64,000 nucleotides of DNA from Sphingomonas sp. GTDB taxonomy: Bacteria; Pseudomonadota; Alphaproteobacteria; Sphingomonadales; Sphingomonadaceae. Below, piece by piece: positions 44,337 to 54,993 of the stretch. The translations under genes and the position numbers were made by a program. The stretch is from contig NZ_QFOB01000010.1 in assembly GCF_003248515.1 (NCBI RefSeq), positions 1 through 64,000 on the forward strand. Direction: 5' to 3'. The notes beneath the pieces are model-generated. The model was not told the origin of the DNA, did no database searches, and was given only the letters and a program-made list of their open reading frames with translations. Positions within the stretch are counted from its first letter, which is position 1. Every line of letters begins with the position of its first letter.

Positions 44337-46016
44337 ATGATGAGGAAGGCAAAGTCACTTATGTGGATGCCGCTGGCCATCGGCCTCGCGGCGAGCCTTG
44401 CCGGCTGCGGAAAGGGCGGCGGAGGTGGCAACGCCACCACCGCCAGCGCAGAAAGCACCGGGCCGAAGCTCGGTATCCGCCCCTATGGCGACGAAACGAC
44501 CAAGATCGACATGTCGAAGATCAAGAATCCCGACATCAAGAAGGTCTTCGATTATATCGACGGCCATATCGACGATCATGTCGTCAACCTTCAGAAGTGG
44601 ATCCAACAGCCTTCGATTTCGAATACTGGCGAAGGTATTCAGGAATCGGCCGAAATGGTGAAGGGTTTCTGGGATCAGCTCGGCTGCCAGAAGACCCAGG
44701 TCTATGATGTCGGCAAGACCAAGTGGGGCCAGCAGGGCAATCCTGTCGTCTATGCCAAGTGCGACGAGGGCGCGGACAAGACGCTCGTCGTCTACTGGAT
44801 GTACGATACGATGCCGGTCACCCAGCCGGATCTGTGGAAGGCCCCGCCCTTCGAGGGCCGCCTTGTCGAACAGGCTCCCTACAAGAAGGTGCTGATCGGC
44901 CGTGGCGCCACCAATTCCAAGGGTCCGCAGATGACCATGTGGAATGCGCTGATGTCGATCAAGGCGGTGACGGGCAAGCTGCCGGTCAACCTGATCGTCG
45001 TCGCCGAGGGCGACGAGGAGCGCATGTCGATGGGCTATAACAAGTTCGTCACCACGCATCAGGATCTGTTCAAGGGTGCCGACGCGATGTGGGGCGGTGG
45101 CGGCTCGGAAGGCTGCGTGTTCGTCGAGCTGAAGACGAGCGGCAAGAGCTGGGGTCGCGGCCCGGTCTATTCAGACATTCACGGCGGCAACAAGCGTTCG
45201 GTGGACGCGCCGGCCTGGCGCCATATCCAGATGCTCTCGAAGCTCGTCTCCGAGGATGGCAACAAGGTGCTGATCCCCGGCTTCTACGATAATATCGTGC
45301 CGCCAACGGCGGAAGAGGAAGCCACGCTCCGCAAGACCGCCGAAACCTATGATCTGAAGCGCGCCGCACAGAATCTGGGCGTCGCCCGCTTCATCTCGGA
45401 TGATCCCTATACCCAGCTGAAGATGGCGCGCCTCGGCACGTCGATGAACCTGGATGGTATCTGGGGCGGCAACATGTTCGCCGGCGGATCGGGCGCGATC
45501 CTGCCCAACCAGATCATCTCGAAGCACAATTTCCGCTACGTGCCCAACATGACGGGACCGGACATCGTCAACAAGCTGCGCAAATATCTGGATCAGCTTG
45601 GCTACAAGGATGTCGAGATCAACGTCGTCGGCGACGTGCCGTGGGCCAAGCGCAATACTGACAATGATTTCGCCAAGTCGAACGCCTATACGGGTGAAAT
45701 CTTCGGCATGTCGGCCAAGCCCACCAGCGCCAATGACAGCATCATGCTGGCCGGCGGTGGCGGCGGTTACTGGCCCGCTTATCTCTTCTCGGGCCAGGAA
45801 ACGAACATCGACATTCCGATCAGCGCGGTGCGCGGCGGCGGCGGCGGCAACAGCCATGCCGCCAACGAATGGTTCGTGATCGAGGGCGCCGGCAAGACGA
45901 TGGGCATGGCCGGTGCCGAAAAGATCATCGTCACGGCTCTCTACAACTGGGCCGGCCTCAACGGGCCGATCCCGACCAGAACAGCAAAACCGGCCGGCGC
46001 CGGCGGCGGAGAATGA
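44337..46016 (+). CDS. M20-fold lipoprotein hydrolase-like protein, copy 1
   Basis: 559 residues. Lipobox SLAGC places it as a lipoprotein (Cys24), followed by a Gly/Ser/Thr linker. The M20 fold is clear: a VVYWMYDTMPV segment, DLWKAPPFEG, IGRGATNSKGP, AEGDEERMSMG, IHGG and a late HAANEW. Met155 stands where the first zinc-ligand His normally is, and Asn193 replaces the bridging Asp, while the catalytic Glu pair (227/228) and the late His (507) are kept. First of five tandem copies; stop overlaps the next start. Substrate unknown; membrane-tethered, periplasm-facing. Confidence 0.9.
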   Translation: MMRKAKSLMWMPLAIGLAASLAGCGKGGGGGNATTASAESTGPKLGIRPYGDETTKIDMSKIKNPDIKKVFDYIDGHIDDHVVNLQKWIQQPSISNTGEGIQESAEMVKGFWDQLGCQKTQVYDVGKTKWGQQGNPVVYAKCDEGADKTLVVYWMYDTMPVTQPDLWKAPPFEGRLVEQAPYKKVLIGRGATNSKGPQMTMWNALMSIKAVTGKLPVNLIVVAEGDEERMSMGYNKFVTTHQDLFKGADAMWGGGGSEGCVFVELKTSGKSWGRGPVYSDIHGGNKRSVDAPAWRHIQMLSKLVSEDGNKVLIPGFYDNIVPPTAEEEATLRKTAETYDLKRAAQNLGVARFISDDPYTQLKMARLGTSMNLDGIWGGNMFAGGSGAILPNQIISKHNFRYVPNMTGPDIVNKLRKYLDQLGYKDVEINVVGDVPWAKRNTDNDFAKSNAYTGEIFGMSAKPTSANDSIMLAGGGGGYWPAYLFSGQETNIDIPISAVRGGGGGNSHAANEWFVIEGAGKTMGMAGAEKIIVTALYNWAGLNGPIPTRTAKPAGAGGGE

Positions 46017-47668
46017 CCCCTCTCATGGAAAAGACCTCACGCATGAAAATGATCGCAAAGGTCGCCAGCACTGCGGCTCTCGCACTCGCCCTCGTCGCCT
46101 GCGGCAAGAGCGGCGGCGGCAGCGGCAACACGACGACGACCGCCGAAAATACCGGCCCGAAGCTCGGCATCCGCCCTTCGGGTGACGAGACGGTCGGTCC
46201 TGACATGTCGAAGATCAAGAATCCCGATCTTCCCAAGGTGTTCGATTATATAGACAAGCATATCGACGAGCATGTCGTGAATCTGCAAAAGTGGATTCAG
46301 CAACCTTCGATTTCGAATACTGGCGAAGGTATTCAGGAATCGGCCGAAATGGTGAAGGGTTTCTTCGATCAGCTCGGCTGCCAGAAGACCCAGGTCTATG
46401 ACGTCGGCAAGACGAAATATGGTACGCAGGGCAACCCGGTGGTCTATGCCAAGTGTGACGAGGGCGCGAAGAAGACGCTCATCGTCTACTGGCAATATGA
46501 TACGATGCCGGTCACCCAGCCGGACCTCTGGAAGGCCCCTCCCTTCGAGGGCCGCATCGTCGAGCAGGCCCCGTTCAAGAAGGTGCTGATCGGGCGCGGC
46601 GCCGTGAACTCCAAGGGCGGCGAGATGACCTTCCTCAATGCGGTCATGTCCATCAAGGCCGTCACCGGCAAGCTGCCCGTGAACATCATCTTCGTGGCCG
46701 AGGGCGACGAGGAGCGCATGGACATCGGCCTCAACAAGTTCATGACCGAGCATATGGATCTGTTCGCGGGTGCCGATGGTGTCTGGGGCGGCGGCGGCTC
46801 GGAAGGCTGCGTGTTCGTCGAGTTGAAGACGAGCGGCAAGAGTTGGGGTCGCGGCCCTGTCTATTCGGACATCCATGGCGGCAACAAGCGTTCGGTGGAT
46901 GCCCCCGCCTGGCGCCACATCCAGATGCTGTCGAAGCTCGTCTCCGAGGATGGCAACAAGGTGCTGATCCCCGGCAACAGCCCCGAAACCGAAGCCGCGC
47001 TCCACAAGCAGGCCGAGAATTACGATCTGAAGCGCGCCGCACAGAATCTGGGCGTCGCCCGCTTCATCTCGGATGATCCCTATACCCAGCTGAAGATGGC
47101 CCGCACCGGCACGTCGATGAACCTCGACGGCATCTGGGGCGGCAACATGTTTGCCGGCGGCTCCGGCGCGATCCTGCCCAATCAGATCATTTCCAAGCAC
47201 AATTTCCGTTACATGCCCAACATGAAGGGCCCGGATATCGTCAAGAAGCTGCGCAAATATCTCGATCAGCTGGGCTACAAGGATGTCGAGATCAATCTGG
47301 TCGGTGACGTGCCGTGGGCGATCCGCGATCGCAACAACGATCAGGCCCGCGCCATGACCTATGCGCAGGAAATCTTCACCAAGCCGCTGACGCCCGGCGG
47401 CACCGGCGCCTATTGGCCCGCCTATCTCTTCTCGGGCATCGAGACGAACATCGATCTTCCGATCGCGGCCGTGCGCGGCGGCACCGGCGGCAACGCGCAC
47501 GCCGCCAACGAATGGTATGTCATCGAGGGCGCCGGCAAGCAGTTTGGCATGGCCACCGCCGAAAAACTCGTGGCGACAGCGCTTTACCAATATGCGGGCC
47601 TGAATGGCCCGATCATCCCGGCGCCAGCAAAACCCGGCGCCACTGACGGAGGGGCATCCGGCTCGTGA
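46013..47668 (+). CDS. M20-fold lipoprotein hydrolase-like protein, copy 2
   Basis: 551 residues from the ATG at 46013 (ATGA overlap with copy 1); starts at 46025 or 46043 would also keep the lipobox LALVAC. Gln replaces the first metal-ligand His (VYWQYDTMPV), Asn the bridging Asp (GRGAVNSKGG). The loop after KVLIPG is shorter than in copies 1, 4 and 5. The stop overlaps the GTG of copy 3. Near-identical at codon third positions to copy 3 over long stretches. Confidence 0.9.
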   Translation: MTPLMEKTSRMKMIAKVASTAALALALVACGKSGGGSGNTTTTAENTGPKLGIRPSGDETVGPDMSKIKNPDLPKVFDYIDKHIDEHVVNLQKWIQQPSISNTGEGIQESAEMVKGFFDQLGCQKTQVYDVGKTKYGTQGNPVVYAKCDEGAKKTLIVYWQYDTMPVTQPDLWKAPPFEGRIVEQAPFKKVLIGRGAVNSKGGEMTFLNAVMSIKAVTGKLPVNIIFVAEGDEERMDIGLNKFMTEHMDLFAGADGVWGGGGSEGCVFVELKTSGKSWGRGPVYSDIHGGNKRSVDAPAWRHIQMLSKLVSEDGNKVLIPGNSPETEAALHKQAENYDLKRAAQNLGVARFISDDPYTQLKMARTGTSMNLDGIWGGNMFAGGSGAILPNQIISKHNFRYMPNMKGPDIVKKLRKYLDQLGYKDVEINLVGDVPWAIRDRNNDQARAMTYAQEIFTKPLTPGGTGAYWPAYLFSGIETNIDLPIAAVRGGTGGNAHAANEWYVIEGAGKQFGMATAEKLVATALYQYAGLNGPIIPAPAKPGATDGGASGS

Positions 47669-49223
47669 AGAAAGCACTTTCACTCGTTTCGATCATGACG
47701 CTGTCGCTGGCGCTCGTCGCCTGCGGCAAGAGCGGCGGCAGCGGCAATGCGACCACCACGGCCGAAAATACCGGCCCAAAGCTCGGCATCCGCCCTTCGG
47801 GTGACGAGACGGTCGGACCCGACATGTCGAAGATCAAGAATCCCGATCTTCCCAAGGTGTTCGATTATATCGACAAGCATATCGACGAGCATGTCGTGAA
47901 TCTGCAAAAGTGGATTCAACAACCGTCGATTTCGAATACCGGCGAAGGTATTCAGGAATCCGCCGAAATGGTGAAGGGCTTCTTCGATCAGCTCGGCTGC
48001 CAGAAGACCCAGGTCTATGACGTCGGCAAGACGAAATATGGTACGCAGGGCAACCCCGTCGTCTATGCCAAGTGTGACGAGGGCGCGAAGAAGACCCTGA
48101 TCGTCTACTGGCAGTATGATACGATGCCGGTGACCCAGCCGGATCTGTGGAAAGCCCCGCCCTTCGAAGGCCGCCTCGTGGAGCAGGCCCCGTTCAAGAA
48201 GGTCCTGATCGGTCGCGGCGCGACCAACTCCAAGGGCCCGGAGATGACCTTCCTCAACGCAGTCATGTCGATCAAGGCCGTCACCGGCAAGCTGCCCGTG
48301 AACATCATCTTCGTGGCCGAAGGCGACGAGGAGCGCATGGACATCGGCCTCAACAAGTTCATGACCGAGCATATGGATCTGTTCAAGGGCGCCGATGGCG
48401 TCTGGGGTCCGGGCGGCTCGGAAGGCTGCGTGTTCGTCGAGCTGAAGACGAGCGGCAAGAGCTGGGGTCGAGGTCCTGTCTATTCGGACATTCACGGCGG
48501 CAACAAGCGTTCGGTGGATGCCCCCGCCTGGCGCCACATCCAGATGCTGTCGAAGCTCGTCTCCGAGGATGGCAACAAGGTGCTGATCCCCGGCAGAAGG
48601 CGGCCGAGCGTCTCGGCATCGCGCGCTTCATCTCGGATGATCCCTACACACAGCTGAAGATGCAGCGCACCGGCACGTCGATGAACCTGGATGGTATCTG
48701 GGGCGGCAACATGTTTGCCGGCGGCTCCGGCGCGATCCTGCCCAACCAGATCATCTCGAAGCACAATTTCCGTTATGTCCCCAACATGACGGGGCCGGAT
48801 ATCGTGGCGAAGCTGCGCAAATATCTGGATCAGCTTGGCTACAAGGATGTCGAGATCAATCTGGTCGGTGACGTGCCGTGGGCGATCCGCAACCAGAATA
48901 ATGATCTCGCCCGCTCCAATGCCTATACGCAGGAGATCTTCACCAAGCCGCTGACACCCGGAGGCGCCGGGGCTTATTGGCCGGCCTATCTCTTCTCGGG
49001 CAAGGAAACGAACATCGATCTTCCGATCAGTTCGGCACGCGGCGGCACCGGCGGAAATGCCCACGCCGCCAACGAATGGTATGTCATCGAGGGCGCCGGA
49101 AAGCAGTTCGGCATGGCCACCGCCGAGAAGGTCGTCGCCACCGCCCTTTATAACTACGCCGGGCTCAACGGCCCGATCCCGGTGAAGGAAGAAAAAGCGG
49201 CGGGCGCGGACGGAGGTTCCTGA
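47665..49223 (+). pseudogene. M20-fold lipoprotein copy 3, frameshifted
   Basis: The first ~310 codons read in frame from GTG 47665 (lipobox LALVAC, WQYDTMPV, GRGATNSKGP). At about 48595, just after NKVLIPG, a deletion of about 76 bases relative to copy 5 shifts the frame; the original frame stops at 48657, and the C-terminal half resumes in another frame (KAAERLGIARFISDD to the stop at 49223). The truncated product would lack the late His and the C-terminal catalytic-domain half. No slippery site is seen. Either a real pseudogene or an assembly error. Confidence 0.85.
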
Positions 49224-49225
49224 TC

Positions 49226-50881
49226 GTGAAGAAATTCGTTTCCCTCGTTTCGGTCGCTACCCTCGCTCTCTCCCTTGCCGCCTGCGGCAAGGGAGACGGT
49301 GGCGCCAACACCAGTGCCAGCGCCGAAAGCGCCGGCCCGAAGCTCGGCATCCGCCCCTATGGCGATGAGACCGTCAAGCCGGACATGTCGAAGATCAAGA
49401 ACGGCGATCTTCCGAAGGTGTTCGATTATATCGACAAGCATATCGACGAACATGTCGTGAATCTGCAGAAGTGGATTCAGCAGCCGTCCATCTCGAATAC
49501 CGGCGAAGGTATTCAGGAATCCGCCGAAATGGTGAAGGGCTTCTTCGATCAGCTCGGCTGCCAGAAGACCCAGGTGTTCGAGCCCGGCAAGACGAAGTGG
49601 GGCAGCCAGGCCAATCCGGTCGTCTATGCCAAGTGCGACGAGGGCGCGAAGAAGACGCTCATCGTCTACTGGCAGTATGATACGATGCCGGTCACCCAGC
49701 CGGATCTGTGGAAAGCCCCGCCCTTCGAGGGACGGCTTGTGGAGCAGGCTCCCTTCAAGAAGGTCCTGATCGGTCGCGGCGCGACCAACTCCAAGGGCCC
49801 GGAGATGACCTTCCTCAACGCGGTCATGTCCATCAAGGCCGTCAGCGGCAAGCTGCCCGTCAATCTGATCTTCGTGGCCGAGGGCGACGAGGAGCGCATG
49901 GACATCGGCCTCAACAAGTTCATGACCGAGCATATGGACCTGTTCAAGGGCGCCGATGGCGTCTGGGGTCCGGGCGGCTCGGAGGGCTGCGTGTTCGTCG
50001 AGCTCACGACCAGCGGCCACAAATGGGGTCGCGGCCCGGATTATTCGGACATTCACGGCGCCTTCAAGCTGGCCGTGGACAGCCCGGCGTGGCGGCATAT
50101 CGAAATGCTGTCCAAGCTCACGACCGATGGCGGCAACAAGATCGCCATCCCCGGCTTCTACGACGATCTCCTGCCGCCCACGAAGGAGCAGGAAGCGGCC
50201 CTCCGCAAGGCGGCCGAGAATTATGATCTGAAGCGCGCCGCGCAGAATCTCGGTATCACCCGCTTCATTTCGGATGATCCCTATACCGTGCTCAAGATGC
50301 TGCGCACCGGCACGTCGATGAACCTCGACGGCATCTGGGGCGGCAACATGTTCGCCGGCGGTTCGGGCGCGATCCTACCCAACAAGATCACGTCGAAGCA
50401 CAATTTCCGCTACCAGCCGAACATGACGGGGCCGGATATCGTGGCGAAGCTGCGCAAATATCTGGATCAGCTCGGCTACAAGGATGTCGAGATCAACGTC
50501 GTCGGCGATGTGCCGTGGGCGATCCGCGATCAGAATAACGATCTCGCCAAGTCGAACGCCTATACGCGCTCGATCTTCGGCGGCGGCGGCGGAATGCCGT
50601 TTGCCGGCGGCGGCGGCGGTTACTGGCCGGCCTATGTCTTCTCCGGCAAGGAGACGAACATCGATCTGCCGATCAGCGCGGCCTATGGCGGCGCCGGCGG
50701 CAATGCCCATGCGGCCAATGAATGGTATGCCATCGAAGGTGCCGGCAAGCAGCTCGGCATGGCCAGCGGCGAGAAGGTCGTGGCCACCGCGCTCTACAAT
50801 TATGCCGGCCTGAACGGCCCGATCGCGCCGCCGGCCCCGCCCAAGCCCGCAAACTCCGCCAATGGAGCCTCCGGATCGTGA
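49226..50881 (+). CDS. M20-fold lipoprotein hydrolase-like protein, copy 4
   Basis: 551 residues. GTG 49226 follows GGAGG. Lipobox LSLAAC, then Gln at the first ligand position (WQYDTMPV) and Asn in GRGATNSKGP. The segment after LKTSG-type sequence differs (TTSGHKWGRGPDYSDIHGAF), so this copy is the most divergent around the dimerisation/substrate region. The stop overlaps the GTG of copy 5. Confidence 0.9.
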   Translation: MKKFVSLVSVATLALSLAACGKGDGGANTSASAESAGPKLGIRPYGDETVKPDMSKIKNGDLPKVFDYIDKHIDEHVVNLQKWIQQPSISNTGEGIQESAEMVKGFFDQLGCQKTQVFEPGKTKWGSQANPVVYAKCDEGAKKTLIVYWQYDTMPVTQPDLWKAPPFEGRLVEQAPFKKVLIGRGATNSKGPEMTFLNAVMSIKAVSGKLPVNLIFVAEGDEERMDIGLNKFMTEHMDLFKGADGVWGPGGSEGCVFVELTTSGHKWGRGPDYSDIHGAFKLAVDSPAWRHIEMLSKLTTDGGNKIAIPGFYDDLLPPTKEQEAALRKAAENYDLKRAAQNLGITRFISDDPYTVLKMLRTGTSMNLDGIWGGNMFAGGSGAILPNKITSKHNFRYQPNMTGPDIVAKLRKYLDQLGYKDVEINVVGDVPWAIRDQNNDLAKSNAYTRSIFGGGGGMPFAGGGGGYWPAYVFSGKETNIDLPISAAYGGAGGNAHAANEWYAIEGAGKQLGMASGEKVVATALYNYAGLNGPIAPPAPPKPANSANGASGS

Positions 50882-52542
50882 AGAAATTCGTCTCCCTCGT
50901 TTCGATGATGACCCTGTCGCTGGCGCTTGCCGCCTGCGGCCAGAGCGGTGGTGGCGGCAACGCCACCGCCGCCAAGGATTCCACCACTCCCAAGCTGGGC
51001 ATCCGGCCGACGGGCGACGAAACCGTATCGATCGACAAATCCAAGATCCACAATGCGGATCTGACGAAGATCTACGATTATATCGATGGCCATATCGACG
51101 AGCATGTCGTGAATCTGCAGAAGTGGATTCAGCAGCCGTCCATCTCGAATACCGGCGAAGGTATTCAGGAATCCGCCGAAATGGTGAAAGGCTTCTTCGA
51201 TCAGCTCGGTTGCCAGAAGACCCAGGTCTATGATGTCGGCAAGACGAAGTGGGGCCAGCAGGGCAATCCGGTCGTCTATGCCAAGTGCGACGAGGGCGCG
51301 AAGAAGACGCTCGTCGTCTACTGGATGTACGATACGATGCCGGTCACCCAGCCGGATCTGTGGAAGGCCCCGCCTTTCGAAGGCCGGCTCGTCGAGCAGG
51401 CGCCCTACAAGAAGGTTCTGATCGGCCGTGGCGCCACCAATTCCAAAGGCCCCGAAATGGCCATGTGGAATGCGCTGATGTCGATCAAGGCGGTGACGGG
51501 CAAGCTGCCGGTGAACCTCATCTTCATCGCCGAGGGCGACGAAGAGCGCATGTCGATGGGCTATAACAAGTTCGTCACCGATCATCCGGAGCTCATCAAG
51601 GGCGCGGATGCGATGTACACGTTCGGCTTCCAGCAGGGCGGCTCCGCCTATATCCTCTCCGGCTCGGAAGGCTGCGTGTTCGTCGAGCTGAAGACGAGCG
51701 GCAAGAGTTGGGGTCGCGGCCCGGTCTATTCGGACATTCACGGCGGCAACAAGCGTTCGGTGGATTCGCCGGCCTGGCGCCACATCCAGATGCTGTCGAA
51801 GCTCGTCTCCGAGGATGGCAACAAGGTGCTGATCCCCGGTTTCTACGACAATATGGAGCCGATCCAGCCAGAGAAGGACGAGGAACTCCATCGCCAGGCC
51901 AAGGGCGTGGACATGAAGAAGGCCGCCGAGGGGCTCGGCGTCGCCCGCTTCATCTCGGATGATCCCTATACGATGCTGAAGATGGCCCGTTACGGCACGT
52001 CGATGAACCTGGATGGTATCTGGGGCGGCAACATGTTCGCCGGCGGATCGGGCGCGATCCTGCCCAACCAGATCATCTCGAAGCACAACTTCCGCTACAT
52101 CCCGAACATGACGGGGCCGGACATCGTCAACAAGCTGCGCAAATATCTGGATCAGCTTGGCTACAAGGATGTCGAGATCAACGTCGTCGGCGATGTGCCG
52201 TGGGCCAAGCGCAATACGGACAATGAGATCGGCCACGCCGTCTATGCGGCGTTCGATCAGTTCGGCATTTCCCATGCCCCGACCACGTCGATCAACAGCA
52301 TCATGGGCGGCTACTGGCCGGCCTATCTGTTCGCCGGCAACGGCCAGCCGTTCGACATACCCATCGTCGGCGGCATGCTGGGCGCGGGCGGCAATGCCCA
52401 CGCCGCGAACGAATATTATGTGATCGAAGGCGCCGGCAAGGTTTACGGCATGGCCGGAGCCGAGAAGTCGGTCGTCGCCATCCTCTATAATTATGCCGGC
52501 CTCAACGGCCCCATTCCCACATCCTCGTCCCCGGCCAAGTAA
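50878..52542 (+). CDS. M20-fold lipoprotein hydrolase-like protein, copy 5
   Basis: 554 residues. GTG 50878 overlaps the copy 4 stop. Lipobox LALAAC. Like copy 1, Met replaces the first ligand His (WMYDTMPV) and Asn the bridging Asp. It has an insertion before SEGCVF (MYTFGFQQGGSAYILSG) not found in the others, and a shorter C-terminal Gly region. 47 bases later the ABC ATPase gene begins. Confidence 0.9.
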   Translation: MKKFVSLVSMMTLSLALAACGQSGGGGNATAAKDSTTPKLGIRPTGDETVSIDKSKIHNADLTKIYDYIDGHIDEHVVNLQKWIQQPSISNTGEGIQESAEMVKGFFDQLGCQKTQVYDVGKTKWGQQGNPVVYAKCDEGAKKTLVVYWMYDTMPVTQPDLWKAPPFEGRLVEQAPYKKVLIGRGATNSKGPEMAMWNALMSIKAVTGKLPVNLIFIAEGDEERMSMGYNKFVTDHPELIKGADAMYTFGFQQGGSAYILSGSEGCVFVELKTSGKSWGRGPVYSDIHGGNKRSVDSPAWRHIQMLSKLVSEDGNKVLIPGFYDNMEPIQPEKDEELHRQAKGVDMKKAAEGLGVARFISDDPYTMLKMARYGTSMNLDGIWGGNMFAGGSGAILPNQIISKHNFRYIPNMTGPDIVNKLRKYLDQLGYKDVEINVVGDVPWAKRNTDNEIGHAVYAAFDQFGISHAPTTSINSIMGGYWPAYLFAGNGQPFDIPIVGGMLGAGGNAHAANEYYVIEGAGKVYGMAGAEKSVVAILYNYAGLNGPIPTSSSPAK

Positions 52543-52589
52543 GACCGGAAAGCTCTCTCCCCTCCTCCCCAAACCAAGCAGGTAAGCTC

Positions 52590-53333
<744 letters not shown>

Positions 53334-53349
53334 TCGGAATACGGATCCC

Positions 53350-54993
53350 ATGTTTCCTGGTCGTCATTTCATCCACCTCGCCTTCAGCGCGCTGATCCGC
53401 AACCGGATGCAGACGGCGCTCGCCATGATCGGCGTGATGGTGGGCGTCGCGGCACTCGTGACCAGCCTTGCGCTCGGCCGCGGCGCGCAGGATTCGGTCG
53501 AGGATCAGCTGCGCGCGGCGGGCGCCAACCTGATCGTCGTCACCGCCGGCAATTATGCGAAGGCGAAGGAGGACCGGACCGACCCGGACGGCAATATCGG
53601 CCATACCGGTGCGCTCGATCCCCGCGATCTGGCCCCCATGCCGCCGCTCGGTGCCCGGCTGGAGCAGGTCGCGCTGAATGCACAGCCTTTCCGCATCTTC
53701 ACGGATCGGATGGCGCCGCAGGGTGCGCGGATCCTGTATCCGATGCCCTATGGCTACGTCACCGACGAAGGCGCGCTGGCGGAACCCGCGCGCAGCCCGG
53801 CCGAAACCCTGCTGGTGCCGAGCCACTATGAGGACGATCCTCTCGCCATTCACGATCACCCCACGGCCAAGGATCGCCTGGGCGACATGAGCGCCGGCCT
53901 CGGCGCGGCGGCGACGCTCACCGTGGACGATGCCAAGGCGATCGCCGCGATGCCGGGCGTCCAGCATGTCGTGGCGGGCGTCCATGAAAATGCCCGCATC
54001 TTCGTGGAGGGCGACAAGACCAGGCAGTGGTTCACCCGCTATCACGGCACCGAGTGGGCGCTTCCCGAAATCCGGAGCGGCTGGTCGATGATCCACGGCC
54101 GCTTCCTGTCCGAGAAGGATGGCGAGGAGAAGGCCCAGGTGATGGTGCTGGGCAAGGTCGTCTCGGACAAATTGTTCGGCGAAGGCGTGAACCCCGTCGG
54201 CAAGACGACGACGATGTGGAACCAGCCTTTCAAGGTGATCGGTGTGGTTTCCAGCCGCAGCTGGGCCAACCAGCCGGCGCCGGGCGACGATCAGTTCGAC
54301 GCCGTCTATGTGCCCGTGCAGACGATCGACGGTCTCCTCAACCTTTCGAAGCTCAACACGATCGCGCTGACGGCCAAGTCGGTGGGCGATGTCAGCAAGC
54401 TTTCCAACGATGTGAAGCTTCTGCTGCGCAAGCGCCACAAGATCAGCGAGGAGACGCCGGACGACTTCACGGTCACCACGATGGCCCAGCAGGCGATCGG
54501 CAAGGGCATTCCCCCGCAACTCGCCCGCGTGATTTCGGGCAATCTCCAGGATATTGATCGCCTGACGATCGAGCAGATGTCCGCCTCGCTGAAGCGTACC
54601 AACGTCATCATGCTGGCGATGCTGGCGGGCGTCGCGGCGGTATCCCTGCTCGTCGGCGGGATCGGGGTGATGAACCTGCTGCTGCTCTCGGTCACGCAAC
54701 GGACGCGGGAGGTAGGGCTGCGCATCGCGCTCGGCGCCCGCCGCAGCGATATCGCCACCCAGTTCGTGCTGGAGGCGCTGCTGCTCTGCCTGATCGGCGG
54801 CGTGCTGGGCATCCTGGTCGGCGTTCTCGCCTCCGGTGGGCTCCAGCGCTTCTTCGAATGGTCCGCTGTGATCTCTCCCCTGTCCGCTTTCCTTTCGCTG
54901 ATCGTCGCGGCCCTGCTGGGCATCGCGTTCAGCGTCTATCCCGCGCGGCGCGCCGCGCTGCTCGATCCCATCGAGGCCCTCCGCCATGAATAA
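53350..54993 (+). CDS. MacB-like ABC permease 1
   Basis: 547 residues. One N-terminal transmembrane helix (FIHLAFSALIRNRMQTALAM), a large periplasmic MacB-PCD-type domain (about residues 45-400), and three C-terminal helices in the FtsX module: LLVGGIGVMNLLLLSVTQRT with the TREVGLRIALGA coupling helix. 17 bases after the ATPase. Its last 8 bases overlap the next gene. Confidence 0.93.
   Translation: MFPGRHFIHLAFSALIRNRMQTALAMIGVMVGVAALVTSLALGRGAQDSVEDQLRAAGANLIVVTAGNYAKAKEDRTDPDGNIGHTGALDPRDLAPMPPLGARLEQVALNAQPFRIFTDRMAPQGARILYPMPYGYVTDEGALAEPARSPAETLLVPSHYEDDPLAIHDHPTAKDRLGDMSAGLGAAATLTVDDAKAIAAMPGVQHVVAGVHENARIFVEGDKTRQWFTRYHGTEWALPEIRSGWSMIHGRFLSEKDGEEKAQVMVLGKVVSDKLFGEGVNPVGKTTTMWNQPFKVIGVVSSRSWANQPAPGDDQFDAVYVPVQTIDGLLNLSKLNTIALTAKSVGDVSKLSNDVKLLLRKRHKISEETPDDFTVTTMAQQAIGKGIPPQLARVISGNLQDIDRLTIEQMSASLKRTNVIMLAMLAGVAAVSLLVGGIGVMNLLLLSVTQRTREVGLRIALGARRSDIATQFVLEALLLCLIGGVLGILVGVLASGGLQRFFEWSAVISPLSAFLSLIVAALLGIAFSVYPARRAALLDPIEALRHE

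Noticed and set aside
48147..49223. Separate gene starting at 48147 within copy 3
   Set aside because: Its first part is out-of-frame antisense-like sequence over the intact N-terminal half; only the portion after about 48600 is real M20 sequence, so it is the displaced half of the same gene.
46013..52542. Ordinary active dipeptidases identical to characterised M20 enzymes
   Set aside because: The shared replacement of two metal ligands prevents a simple transfer of activity from characterised M20 peptidases.
50800..52572. Minus-strand frames across the M20 array, up to 590 codons
   Set aside because: They recur in each copy because the copies are repeats; protein sequence is typical antisense of GC-rich coding DNA.
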